From Aequorivita lipolytica (GTDB lineage: Bacteria; Bacteroidota; Bacteroidia; Flavobacteriales; Flavobacteriaceae): a DNA stretch of 64,000 nucleotides. Under the pieces are notes generated by a model that saw nothing but the letters and a program-made list of their open reading frames with translations, made no database searches and was not told the origin of the DNA. Within the stretch, counting starts at the first letter, position 1. Each line of letters starts with the position of its first letter. Below are positions 27,312-36,648 of the stretch, piece by piece. The translations under genes were made by a program, and so were the position numbers. The stretch is from positions 496,001 to 560,000 of the forward strand of contig NZ_VORU01000001.1 of NCBI RefSeq assembly GCF_007997135.1. The letters run 5' to 3'.

Positions 27312-29492
27312 TTGAAAAGATTTAACTCCCTAACTTTTTTGCTGCTGTTTCTAACAGCCTTTGCTACCCTTACTGCCCAACAAAAAAACATAAGCCTCGA
27401 AGAAATTTGGGGTGGAACTTTCCGTACCGAAGGTCTTGATGCCCTGCACTCCATGAACAATGGAAAAGAATATGCAGTGTTAAATTATGACAGGCAAAAC
27501 AAAGTTTCAACCGTAGATGTTTACGATTATAAAAGTGGTGAAAAAGCCAGAACGCTTTTAAATTCTGCCGATTTAAAAGGTATTGATTATGTAATTTCTT
27601 ATGAATTCAGTGAAGATGAATCTAAAATTCTTTTTACAACAGAGCTACAGAAAATCTATCGCCATTCTTCCCGTGGTACTTATTATGTTTACGATGTAGC
27701 TTCCAAAAAGTTTAGCCTTGTTTCAACCAATAAAATTCAGGAGCCAACTTTCAGTAACGATGGTAGCAAGGTTGCTTACGGTTTTGAAAATAATCTTTAT
27801 ATAAAGAATTTGGAAACAGGTGAAACCAAGCAAATAACTTACGATGGCAAAAAGAACAGCATCATCAACGGGATTACAGATTGGGTTTATGAGGAAGAAT
27901 TCGCTTTTGTACGCGCTTTTGAATTTAGTAAAGATGGCGATAGGCTTGCCTATATAAAGTTTAACGAAACCGAAGTGCCACAATTTAATATGGATCTTTA
28001 TGGCGACCAGTTATATCCAACAGCAGACACTCTTAAATATCCAAAAGCGGGAGAGGCAAACTCCAAAGTTTCATTACATTTTTATGATTTAGTTAGCGAA
28101 AAGACTTCTGAAGTCAATCTTTCAAAATACAACAGTTATTACATTCCGAGATTGCTGTGGACAAAAGATAATAATCTTTTAAGCGTGCAGTTAGCCAATC
28201 GCCATCAAAACGTGATTGATTTGGTTTTTGTGGATGCTTCAGACAACACTTCAAAATTGATTTTGGCTGAAAAGGATGACGCTTATGTAGATGTTACAGA
28301 TAATCTTACCTTTTTAAATAACAACAGCTTTTTCTGGACTAGTGAAAAAGATGGCTGGAACCATATTTATCAGTACGACAAAAACGGAAAACTATTAAAC
28401 CAAGTAACAAAAGGTCCTTGGGAGGTAACAGCCTATTACGGTTTTGATCAAAACACTGGGCGTGTTTATTACCAAAGTACGGAAAGCGGAAGCATTAACC
28501 GCGATGTGTATTCCATCCTTCCTTCGGGAAAAAATAAAGTGCGTTTAACGCAACAAACTGGAACAAACGCAGCTGATTTTAGTGCAGACTATACTTATTT
28601 TATTAATACATTTTCAAACGCGACTACACCTTATGTTTTCACTCTTCACGAAGCTAAAACTGGGAAACTGCTTCGCGAAATAAAGAACAATAACGACGTA
28701 AAAAGCCTTTTGACTTCCTATAAAATTTCGCCTAAAGAATTTTCTACCATAAACATAAATGGCGAAGACTTAAATATGTATATGATAAAACCGTTGGATT
28801 TTGACGAGACAAAGCAATATCCATTGTTTCTGTATCAATATTCCGGTCCTGGTTCTCAAAATGTTTCCAACAGTTGGATGGGAACAAATGATTATTGGCA
28901 TGAAATGCTAGCAAACGAACAAGATATAATTATAGCTTGTGTTGACGGTCGCGGCACAGGTTATAAGGGAAGAGATTTCAAAAAAATCACCCAAAAGGAA
29001 TTGGGTAAATACGAAGTGGAAGACCAGATAGCGGTTGCAAAAAAACTAGGTTCAGAAACATATATCGATGCCTCCAGAATTGGAATTTGGGGCTGGAGCT
29101 ATGGAGGATTCATGTCTTCAAACTGTCTTTTCCAAGCGCCAGATACTTTTGAAATGGCTATTGCCGTTGCCCCAGTTACAAGCTGGAGATTTTATGACAG
29201 CATTTATACGGAGCGCTACATGCAGACTCCTCAGGAAAACGCTTCGGGTTATGATAACAATTCACCGCTTTCTCACGTAGATAAGTTGAAAGGAAAATTT
29301 CTTTTGGTACACGGCAGCGCTGATGATAATGTACACGTTCAAAACAGTATGCGTTTAATAGAAGCTTTGGTACAAGCCAAAAAGCAATTTGATTGGAGAA
29401 TCTATCCAGACAAAAACCACGGTATTTACGGCGGCAATACACGCCTTCATCTTTATACTTTAATGACCAATTTTATCAAGAACAATTTATAA
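27312..29492 (+). CDS. Dipeptidyl peptidase IV (S9 family)
   Basis: The product has 726 residues with a signal peptide (KRFNSLTFLLLFLTAFATLTAQ). An eight-bladed propeller domain (about 50-480) comes before an alpha/beta hydrolase domain. The catalytic serine is in GWGWSYGGFMSS (about residue 594), with Asp in GSADDNVH (about 670) and His in DKNHGIYGG (about 701). The double-Glu motif WVYEEEF that recognises the free N-terminus is present, typical of DPP IV. It removes X-Pro dipeptides in the periplasm. The start that keeps the signal peptide is TTG at 27312. Two POT transporters follow directly, which fits peptide uptake. Confidence 0.93.
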   Translation: MKRFNSLTFLLLFLTAFATLTAQQKNISLEEIWGGTFRTEGLDALHSMNNGKEYAVLNYDRQNKVSTVDVYDYKSGEKARTLLNSADLKGIDYVISYEFSEDESKILFTTELQKIYRHSSRGTYYVYDVASKKFSLVSTNKIQEPTFSNDGSKVAYGFENNLYIKNLETGETKQITYDGKKNSIINGITDWVYEEEFAFVRAFEFSKDGDRLAYIKFNETEVPQFNMDLYGDQLYPTADTLKYPKAGEANSKVSLHFYDLVSEKTSEVNLSKYNSYYIPRLLWTKDNNLLSVQLANRHQNVIDLVFVDASDNTSKLILAEKDDAYVDVTDNLTFLNNNSFFWTSEKDGWNHIYQYDKNGKLLNQVTKGPWEVTAYYGFDQNTGRVYYQSTESGSINRDVYSILPSGKNKVRLTQQTGTNAADFSADYTYFINTFSNATTPYVFTLHEAKTGKLLREIKNNNDVKSLLTSYKISPKEFSTININGEDLNMYMIKPLDFDETKQYPLFLYQYSGPGSQNVSNSWMGTNDYWHEMLANEQDIIIACVDGRGTGYKGRDFKKITQKELGKYEVEDQIAVAKKLGSETYIDASRIGIWGWSYGGFMSSNCLFQAPDTFEMAIAVAPVTSWRFYDSIYTERYMQTPQENASGYDNNSPLSHVDKLKGKFLLVHGSADDNVHVQNSMRLIEALVQAKKQFDWRIYPDKNHGIYGGNTRLHLYTLMTNFIKNNL

Positions 29493-29520
29493 AAATCAAC
29501 CCTAACTAACAATTAATCTT

Positions 29521-30927
29521 ATGTCAGAAGCACTTCAATATCAAAAGCAAAAGGAACTATTCGGCCATCCAGTTGGTCTTTATATCTTGTTTTTTACCGA
29601 AATGTGGGAACGTTTTTCCTACTACGGTATGCGCGCCATTTTGGTGCTGTATTTGGTAGCGGAAGCTTCCAGCGGAAACCCTGGTCTAGGTTGGAGCAAT
29701 GGAGACGCACTTTCACTTTACGGTACATATACCATGTTAGTTTACGTAGCTTCCATACCAGGAGGTTGGATTGCCGATAAATTTCTGGGACAAAAACAGT
29801 CCGTTCTCGTTGGTGGGATTTTACTTGTTTTAGGTCACGGTATTCTTTCAATTGAACAAATGTGGGCCTTTTACACGGGCCTTGGGCTAATCGTTGCGGG
29901 TGTTGGTATGTTAAAACCAAATATTTCAACAATGGTTGGAGGTCTTTACAAGCCTGGAGATATTAGAAGGGATAAAGGTTTTACCATATTTTATATAGGT
30001 ATAAACGTAGGTGCATTCCTTTCCAGTTTAATCGTGGGTTATGTGGGTGAAGTTTATGGCTGGCACTATGGTTTTGGACTGGCCGCAATAGGTATGGCTT
30101 TAGGACTTATCCAGTATTTGGTTGGACAAAAACATTTAAAGTTTGTAGGTAATAACACTAACAAATCTTTGGATCCCGAGGAACAAGCGGCAATGAAAAG
30201 ACCGCTCTCGAAAATTGAGAAAGATAGAATGATTGTCTTGTTCATTTCCTTCATTTTGGTAATTGTATTCTGGGGCGCTTTTGAACAAGCTGGTGGACTT
30301 ATGAATATATACGCATCCGAAAAAACAGATAGAATGTTGATGGGTTGGGTAGTTCCGGCTTCTTGGTTTCAATCGCTGAATGCACTTTTCATTATTATTT
30401 TAGGTACATCTGTTGCGGGTTATTGGGCACATAGAAAGCTAAAAGGGAAAATCTCGACCTCACTTTTCAAAATGTGTTTGGGATTGATCATTATGGGTAT
30501 GGGCTTCTTTTTTATGACCGCCGCTGCAGCACAATTTAATAGCGATGGATCTTCTGCGATGTACTGGTTGGTGCTGGCCTATTTGTTCCATACTGTTGGG
30601 GAGCTTTGTCTTTCTCCAGTTGCGCTTTCATATATCACCAAATTAGCGCCACTAAAATACGCTTCATTAATGATGGGGGTTTATTTTGCTATGACCGGTC
30701 TTGGTAACAAAGTTGCTGGTCTTTTAGGCGAATCTGCTTCAGATTTGGGAGAGTTTACCGTGTTTACCGGAATAGCAGTCTTCTGTGTTATCTTTGGATT
30801 ACTAGTTTTACTAATAAGAAAGAAACTAGAAAAACTTACCCATGGAGCTGAGGATAATGAGCGCGAAATTGATGGCGACAACGAAGGATTTGAAATTGCA
30901 GATCCAAACATCAATAAGGTTCAATAA
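29521..30927 (+). CDS. Proton-coupled oligopeptide transporter (POT family), first copy
   Basis: The product has 468 residues and about 12 transmembrane helices. The POT signature FFTEMWERFSYYGMRAILVLYL with the ExxER-like proton-coupling motif is at residues about 28-50. The second signature FYIGINVGAFLSSLIVGYVGE and GELCLSPVALSYITKLAP are present. It imports di- and tripeptides with protons. It lies 28 bp after DPP IV and 31 bp before a second POT gene, so the three probably form one transcript for peptide use. Confidence 0.95.
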   Translation: MSEALQYQKQKELFGHPVGLYILFFTEMWERFSYYGMRAILVLYLVAEASSGNPGLGWSNGDALSLYGTYTMLVYVASIPGGWIADKFLGQKQSVLVGGILLVLGHGILSIEQMWAFYTGLGLIVAGVGMLKPNISTMVGGLYKPGDIRRDKGFTIFYIGINVGAFLSSLIVGYVGEVYGWHYGFGLAAIGMALGLIQYLVGQKHLKFVGNNTNKSLDPEEQAAMKRPLSKIEKDRMIVLFISFILVIVFWGAFEQAGGLMNIYASEKTDRMLMGWVVPASWFQSLNALFIIILGTSVAGYWAHRKLKGKISTSLFKMCLGLIIMGMGFFFMTAAAAQFNSDGSSAMYWLVLAYLFHTVGELCLSPVALSYITKLAPLKYASLMMGVYFAMTGLGNKVAGLLGESASDLGEFTVFTGIAVFCVIFGLLVLLIRKKLEKLTHGAEDNEREIDGDNEGFEIADPNINKVQ

Positions 30928-30958
30928 ACTCTAAATAATTTTACTAAAGTTAAGATCC

Positions 30959-32749
30959 ATGAATACAGATATAGAAAATCTATTTAAAGACAAAGTTTTA
31001 GGGCACCCGGCGGGACTTTTTATACTTTTCTTTACTGAAATGTGGGAACGTTTTTCCTTCTACGGAATGCGAATTCTTTTAGTACTATTTCTTACCGCGC
31101 CACTTTTAAGTGACAACCCCGGTTGGGACTGGCCAAGAGAGCACGCGCTTGCACTTATTGGTACCTATGCTTCGCTTTTATACTTAACGCCAATTATTGG
31201 TGGTTGGATAGCAGATAAGATTACGGGTTATCGTATGGCTGTAGTTATTGGCTGTATAATTATGACGCTGGGTCACGCATCTATGGCGCTGGAAACTACT
31301 GCTTCATTTTACTTGGGGCTTGCCCTTTTAGTTATAGGTACAGGTTTCTTTAAGCCGAATATTACTTCCATCATTTCTGAAATGTACAAAGGCAAAGAGT
31401 CTAAAAAAGACGGTGCTTACACTATTTTCTATATGGGTGTAAATGCAGGTGCTTTCTTCGGAATGATGCTTTGTGGCTATTTGGCTGAAAATTATGGATG
31501 GGCTTGGGGCTTTGGTCTTGCTGGTATTTTTATGTTCTTCGGAATGCTTCAATTTTTATTGGCGAATAAAATTTTTGGCGAAATTGGTGCAAAACCTTCC
31601 AAAGTACACGAAGTGGAAATACCTCAAAATATAAATGAAGAAAGACCAGAATTACGTGAAGATGGAGTAGAAGTGGCACCAATAAAGATGAATCCGTTTA
31701 CAATGTTTGATTATGTTTTAATAATATTATCATCCGTTGGAGGTTTACTTTATCTATTCAACGATCCTTTAGAGAAAATTGGCGGCACCTCATTGGTACC
31801 CTTTGAAATTGGTGGAATGAGCGGAACTAATATCGTAGTTCTTGCAGCCTTGGCAATGTTCTTGGTTTTATTAGTTACTCGAATTGCACGCTATTTACCA
31901 ATTGTTAGGGACAGATTGATTGCGGTATCCATCTTCGGATTATTTACCGTTTTCTTTTTCGCATTTTTTGAGCAATCATTGGGTTCTATGACCCTTTTTG
32001 CGCAAGACTATACCGATAGAAATCTTACCGGTGACTCTGCCTTTATTTTCAAAATAGTTGACGCGCTTTTAACCACGGTTCCCTTAATTATAATTTCATA
32101 TGTAATCTATCTGCTCGTTAAGAAAACCCATAATAGAATAGCACTATCCAATGTTGCACTCGTAATTGCCTTTATAGGTATTTGGGGGCTAGTTATTTTT
32201 AGATTGTACGACAAGTTTAACCAAACCGAATTAGAGGTAGATGCCACTTGGTTTGGAATTCTAAATTCGTTTTTTATCATAACCTTGGCACCCATATTTT
32301 CTAAATGGTGGGAAAGTAAATACAATCCAAGTGCGGCCGTAAAATATGGAATCGGTTTAATTTTGTTGGGATTGGGCTTTGCCATTCTATCATACGGTGC
32401 ATCAGATATTCCTCCGGGCGCGATGACCGCCAAAGTGAGTATGGTTTTCCTTATTTTAGCATATTTATTGCACACAATGGGCGAGTTGTGTCTTTCTCCA
32501 TTAGGACTTTCCTATTTAAGTAAATTAGTACCAGCACGTATGATTGGCTTTATGTTCGGGGTTTGGTATCTTGCCATAGCCGTTGGTCAAAAAGCAGCAA
32601 ATACTATGGGTGGAATGATAGATAAAATTTCAGCAGAATATTCCATGGGAACTTTCTTTTTAATATTTACTTTGATTCCTATTGGCGTTGGTCTTATTTC
32701 AATGATGTTGAATCCTGTACTAAAAAAACTTATGCACGGCATTCGTTAA
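30959..32749 (+). CDS. Proton-coupled oligopeptide transporter (POT family), second copy
   Basis: The product has 596 residues, about 130 longer than the adjacent paralog because of a charged cytoplasmic loop (about 215-250) and extra transmembrane segments in the middle. The N-terminal signature FFTEMWERFSFYGMRILLVLFL, FYMGVNAGAFFGMMLCGYLAEN and GELCLSPLGLSYLSKLVP are conserved. The insert pair of helices between the two six-helix bundles is typical of several bacterial POTs. Probably differs in peptide preference from the first copy. A strong terminator follows. Confidence 0.94.
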   Translation: MNTDIENLFKDKVLGHPAGLFILFFTEMWERFSFYGMRILLVLFLTAPLLSDNPGWDWPREHALALIGTYASLLYLTPIIGGWIADKITGYRMAVVIGCIIMTLGHASMALETTASFYLGLALLVIGTGFFKPNITSIISEMYKGKESKKDGAYTIFYMGVNAGAFFGMMLCGYLAENYGWAWGFGLAGIFMFFGMLQFLLANKIFGEIGAKPSKVHEVEIPQNINEERPELREDGVEVAPIKMNPFTMFDYVLIILSSVGGLLYLFNDPLEKIGGTSLVPFEIGGMSGTNIVVLAALAMFLVLLVTRIARYLPIVRDRLIAVSIFGLFTVFFFAFFEQSLGSMTLFAQDYTDRNLTGDSAFIFKIVDALLTTVPLIIISYVIYLLVKKTHNRIALSNVALVIAFIGIWGLVIFRLYDKFNQTELEVDATWFGILNSFFIITLAPIFSKWWESKYNPSAAVKYGIGLILLGLGFAILSYGASDIPPGAMTAKVSMVFLILAYLLHTMGELCLSPLGLSYLSKLVPARMIGFMFGVWYLAIAVGQKAANTMGGMIDKISAEYSMGTFFLIFTLIPIGVGLISMMLNPVLKKLMHGIR

Positions 32750-32768
32750 TACACAATACTTTACAGTA

Positions 32769-32803
32769 AAATAGCGTTCCTTTTTATGGAACGCTATTTG
32801 TTT
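32769..32803 (+). terminator. Intrinsic terminator of the DPP IV-POT-POT unit
   Basis: AAATAGCGTTCC pairs perfectly with GGAACGCTATTT (12 bp), followed by a T-rich tail. Confidence 0.9.
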
Positions 32804-32832
32804 CAAATACAAAAATTTTTAAAGCCTTTAGA

Positions 32833-33366
32833 ATGAAATATTTAGTACTACTTTTTATTGTTTTTTCCGCAGCCACAGTTCATTCCCAAAAAATCAATTG
32901 GATGACAATGAATGAAGCGTTAGAAGCACAAAAAAAAGAACCGAAAAAGATTTTTATGGACGTTTACACCACTTGGTGCGGTCCCTGCAAAATGCTGGAT
33001 AAAAATACGTTTAGCGATGCAGACGTGATTGAATATTTAAACAAAAACTATTATTCAGTGAAGTTCAATGCCGAAGGGACAGAGGAAGTTTATTTTAATG
33101 ATTTTACATATACCAATCCAAATTATGACCCTGAGAGAAAAGGAAGAAATTCGCAACATTTGTTTGCGCACGCCTTAAAAGTAACTGCGTATCCAAGTGT
33201 AGTTTTCTTTACGGAAAAAGGTGATTTAATTCAAGCAGTTCCGGGATACAGAACACCGCCACAGCTAGAAATTTTTCTAAAAATGATACAGACAGACGAT
33301 TATCTAAAAATAACAACAACCGAAGCTTGGGAAGATTATCAGAAAAACTTTAAACCTACATTTTAG
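32833..33366 (+). CDS. Secreted thioredoxin-family protein
   Basis: The product has 177 residues with a signal peptide (to about residue 19) and a thioredoxin fold with the redox motif TTWCGPCKMLDKNTF (C49 and C52). The cis-proline lies in KVTAYPSVVFF. It probably keeps periplasmic thiols reduced or acts in disulfide exchange. It sits after the peptide transport genes but beyond a terminator, so it is likely transcribed separately. It converges on comEC with a 27-bp gap. Confidence 0.88.
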   Translation: MKYLVLLFIVFSAATVHSQKINWMTMNEALEAQKKEPKKIFMDVYTTWCGPCKMLDKNTFSDADVIEYLNKNYYSVKFNAEGTEEVYFNDFTYTNPNYDPERKGRNSQHLFAHALKVTAYPSVVFFTEKGDLIQAVPGYRTPPQLEIFLKMIQTDDYLKITTTEAWEDYQKNFKPTF

Positions 33367-33393
33367 TTTAGCCATTACGGTTTCATATTCGGG

Positions 33394-35418
33394 CTATTCT
33401 ATTGGGAAAGCTCCTTGTTTTGCAGTATGGCAGAACGGGAGCTTTTTTAATTTACAAGTTTTTTCCCAACGTTTCACATAAGTAAAATAGTTGCTGCCAT
33501 CGGCAATAATCTGTTTAGGCTTTAGGCTATCTATAATTCGGTTGAGATTTATTTTGGGACTGTTGGTGAGCAGCAATGTATGTGTAATTTGATGATTCGG
33601 AAAAATCCCCAAACTATCTAAAACGAGGATATTTTTATCCTTATAACGAAACAACTTCGGAAGCTCTTCTTCAGAATAAGTATTAATGTTTACAGCAGTT
33701 ATGAATGATTTAATAGGATACGTATCAGAAATATTTTTGGTTGAATCATTTTTAAAAACCATAAAATGCTGTCTGCTTTTATAGCCAATCAATGTTTGCT
33801 TGCTTCTCTGAAAAACCACTAATTGATTCGTTGACGTACTTAACTCATCATAAATATAAATGGTTATTAAAACTGAAAATGCCAAGAGCGAACTGACCAG
33901 TCTTTGATAATTCATTTTCGTGAAAAACAATGCCAAAGCAACTATCAAAAGATAAGCGCCTAAAACTTTTAGGGTTGAAAAGTGAATGTTCTGGAATAGA
34001 TATTCATCTTGTGTCGCAACCCAATGTATAAAACCATTTAGTCCTTCAATCAAAAAATTATACATTTCTGCAAACCAGTCTGGCAGACTGTTTAAACTCG
34101 TTAAGACCACAATCAATATTCCGCCACACATTAAGACTGTTAAAAACGGAAGGACTACAATATTAGTCAACAAAAATAATCCAGGAAACTGATGAAAATA
34201 ATAAAGGCTTAAAGGGAACACGCCAATTTGCGCACAAATTGTAACCGATACAATTGCCCAAACTTTGCGTAAAACCCAATATTTGGAATAGCCTATTTTA
34301 TAAAAAAGAGGTTGCAGCCAAACTATAAAGAACACCGCCAAATAGCTAAGCTGAAATCCAACTTGGAACAGCCAAAGCGGATTAATTATTAAAAGTGTCA
34401 AAAACGAAAGGAACAAAGTATTTATGGAATTGCTTTCACGATTAAAGAGTTTGGCAAGGGCAAAAAAACTGAACATTGTAACAGCTCTTGTTACCGAAGG
34501 TGAAAGTCCCGAAAGCAAAGCAAACCCCCAAAGCAGAAGGACGATCAAAATAGCTTGGAAAAATACACCGTATTTCCATCGTAACAATGGCTTGAAAAGA
34601 AATGCAAGGATAATGTATAAAATCCCCACGTGGAGTCCCGATACAGCCAAAATATGCACCGCACCCGCGGCAGCATATTCATCGTAAAGATTTTTATCAA
34701 TGTCTTTCTTTTCGCCTAAAACGAGCGCTTGTATAATTGCGCGCTCATCGGTTTTCAATTTTGTGTTTTGAAGTTTTTCAATAATGCCAGCTCGTAGGTT
34801 CTGCGCTATTCCCTTTAAGGTTTTCGAACCTTTTTTAGTCTTCAAAATGTCGTTTTCTGAAATGCGTAACTGATTGTAAACACCCAAAGATTTCAAATAT
34901 GACGAATAATCAAATTGGTGCGGATTGAGCGGTTTGGAGATTTCTAAAATTGGGGTGTAAACCAGCAGCATTTCATCTGGGAATACAAATTTCGTCAAAG
35001 AATCTTTGGAGATATTCAGCAGTATTTTTCCATTCGTGGGTACGCCATTTATTGCGTTTACTGTGGTAAAATATTTTAAATTGTATTTATCGGGTTTTAG
35101 AGTTTGCGCAATTTTTAGTTGCAGCAATGTGGGTGTATTTTCAGAAGTAATGCGTGTATAATGATTCGGCTGAAACTGCGGCATTCGCATTTGATAGCTA
35201 AAATAACCGATGGCGAAAAAGCATAGATAAGTAGCAACTCCAAAATAAATGTTTTGAATCAATTGTTTTCTGGCCCATAACCAAAGCCCATAAACTCCTA
35301 AGAGAAGAAGTAAAAGATAATTCAATAAAAAGGTTGTAATAGGGAGGAAGTACGCTGTTAGAATACCCAGCACAAGTAATACCGAAAACTTTACAACTGT
35401 GAAGTTTATAAATTTCAT
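33394..35418 (-). CDS. ComEC/Rec2-family competence channel protein
   Basis: The product has 674 residues. The N-terminal part has membrane segments and an OB-like domain. The ComEC core (about 225-490) carries the signature ALVLGEKKDIDKNLYDEYAAAGAVHILAVSGLHVG. The C-terminal part (about 540-674) is a degenerate metallo-beta-lactamase-like region without a clear HxHxDH motif. ComEC takes single-stranded DNA through the inner membrane. No other competence genes are nearby, which is common for this gene in flavobacteria. Confidence 0.92.
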   Translation of the reverse strand: MKFINFTVVKFSVLLVLGILTAYFLPITTFLLNYLLLLLLGVYGLWLWARKQLIQNIYFGVATYLCFFAIGYFSYQMRMPQFQPNHYTRITSENTPTLLQLKIAQTLKPDKYNLKYFTTVNAINGVPTNGKILLNISKDSLTKFVFPDEMLLVYTPILEISKPLNPHQFDYSSYLKSLGVYNQLRISENDILKTKKGSKTLKGIAQNLRAGIIEKLQNTKLKTDERAIIQALVLGEKKDIDKNLYDEYAAAGAVHILAVSGLHVGILYIILAFLFKPLLRWKYGVFFQAILIVLLLWGFALLSGLSPSVTRAVTMFSFFALAKLFNRESNSINTLFLSFLTLLIINPLWLFQVGFQLSYLAVFFIVWLQPLFYKIGYSKYWVLRKVWAIVSVTICAQIGVFPLSLYYFHQFPGLFLLTNIVVLPFLTVLMCGGILIVVLTSLNSLPDWFAEMYNFLIEGLNGFIHWVATQDEYLFQNIHFSTLKVLGAYLLIVALALFFTKMNYQRLVSSLLAFSVLITIYIYDELSTSTNQLVVFQRSKQTLIGYKSRQHFMVFKNDSTKNISDTYPIKSFITAVNINTYSEEELPKLFRYKDKNILVLDSLGIFPNHQITHTLLLTNSPKINLNRIIDSLKPKQIIADGSNYFTYVKRWEKTCKLKKLPFCHTAKQGAFPIE

Positions 35419-35467
35419 GCCCCATAGTTTAAGTGGTACACTTAAAATTTACTGGGGGGAATGTTTT

Positions 35468-35757
35468 TTAGATTTTAAGAGATTCGGGGTTTTGTCTGCT
35501 ATCCCAGATTCTTTGAATCAATATTTTATCAATGCTGTTTTCGTAAAATATTAAATAATCTTTAACTATTACAAATCTTATATTATCAATATCAGTCGCT
35601 TTTCCAATTTTAGGATTTAAGGAAATTGTATCAACAGATTCTTTAAACAACTCAAACAATTTTAAACTATAAACGTTGGATTTATTTCTTTCCAATAAGC
35701 CAGAATTCCCTTCCGGTCGTTGTGCGCAGTTTGTGACCAAATTATTTTTTTAGCCAT
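35468..35757 (-). pseudogene. RelE/ParE-family toxin, apparently frameshifted
   Basis: The ATG at 35757 opens a normal ParE-type N-terminus (MAKKIIWSQTAHNDRKGILAYW) but this frame stops at 35662. The rest of the toxin (ERNKSNVYSLKLFELF to RIWDSRQNP) continues in a frame one base off; the break is near 35685-35694. Together the pieces make a full toxin of about 96 residues. The ATG overlaps the last 16 bases of the antitoxin gene, the classic layout. A shorter reading from TTG would lack the first helix. Inactivation, programmed frameshifting or a sequence error are all possible. Confidence 0.7.
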
Positions 35758-35981
35758 TTTTCAATTTCGGCATTTGCTTCTTCATTTGTCAAATAACGGC
35801 CGTTTTTGTAATCTTCCCGCGCTTCTTCAATAGCTGCTTTTTGTGCTTCGTTCAGGATGTAAACATCTTCATTATTATGAATATTCAGAAAGCGCATCAT
35901 ATTTTCCAAAATTTCACTGTTTTCCGTATCTTTAATTTTGGCGATCAATTTTTTTTCAGTTCCGCAGTTTCCATATTTCAA
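35742..35981 (-). pseudogene. Antitoxin of the same pair, apparently frameshifted near its start
   Basis: The body, from LIAKIKDTENSEILENMMRFL to LTNEEANAEIEKWLKK, looks like the small addiction-module antitoxins paired with ParE toxins in Bacteroidetes. In the body frame the only start is TTG at 35981, giving an odd KYGNCGTEKK beginning. In another frame the ATG at 35974 gives METAELKK, the expected beginning, but it runs out of frame at a run of eight A residues (plus-strand T run 35949-35956). Nine A residues would restore one continuous protein. The gene may be broken, or rescued by slippage on the A run. Confidence 0.6.
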
Positions 35982-36010
35982 ACTTTACTCTAAGATACGA
36001 AAAAAATTGG

Positions 36011-36604
36011 CTAAATAACTCTGCGAACTTCCACAAAAGCTTTTTTCCAATAATTCTCACCAAGTGATGAAATGATCACGCCGGCGCGTGTTGTAGAGTG
36101 AATAAACTTCACTTCGCCACGTTTTGATTCAACCACCAAGCCTACGTGGTTAATGGTGTTCCTACTGCTGGTTTTGAAGAATACCAGATCACCTTCTTCA
36201 ATATCCTTAAAAGAAATAAGAATTCCTTTAGTAGCCATATCGCGCGAAATACGTGGCAGCGTAATATTTTCCTTTTGAAAAGCTGTATAGACCAAACCTG
36301 AGCAGTCCATTCCGGAATCAGTCGTGCCTCCAAATTTGTAGCGTGTACCCTGAAAGGTTTTGGCGAAGTCGATAATGCCTTTCTTAATTTCTTTTGGACT
36401 ATCTTCAGAATTGTTAGAATCTAATTCTTCTTCGTTTTGACGAGTAGTAATTTTACTGTTTTTATAAGTGTTTACCTTTCGAGTCGATTTGGTTTTAGTT
36501 TCATTTTTTCCAATAATCGCTTCGGGAACTTTTCCGGTGTTTTTCGTGCTTCCGCAGGATATGAGAAATAATGTAAAAAAGGAAAGAAAGAGTAGTTTTC
36601 TCAT
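36011..36604 (-). CDS. NlpC/P60 (C40) peptidase lipoprotein
   Basis: The product has 197 residues. A lipoprotein signal with lipobox LISC puts the acylated Cys at position 17. A low-complexity charged linker (about 25-72) is followed by the NlpC/P60 domain. The catalytic residues are C101 (GMDCSGLVY), H153 (NHVGLVV) and H169 (FIHSTTRAGV). It should cut D-gamma-Glu-diamino-acid bonds in cell-wall peptides from the outer or inner membrane face. It lies 45 bp after lpxB on the same strand, in an envelope-related group with ddl. Confidence 0.93.
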   Translation of the reverse strand: MRKLLFLSFFTLFLISCGSTKNTGKVPEAIIGKNETKTKSTRKVNTYKNSKITTRQNEEELDSNNSEDSPKEIKKGIIDFAKTFQGTRYKFGGTTDSGMDCSGLVYTAFQKENITLPRISRDMATKGILISFKDIEEGDLVFFKTSSRNTINHVGLVVESKRGEVKFIHSTTRAGVIISSLGENYWKKAFVEVRRVI

Positions 36605-36648
36605 CGGGTTGTGATAGCGGATTAAAGCTTAAAAATATGAAATATTAT

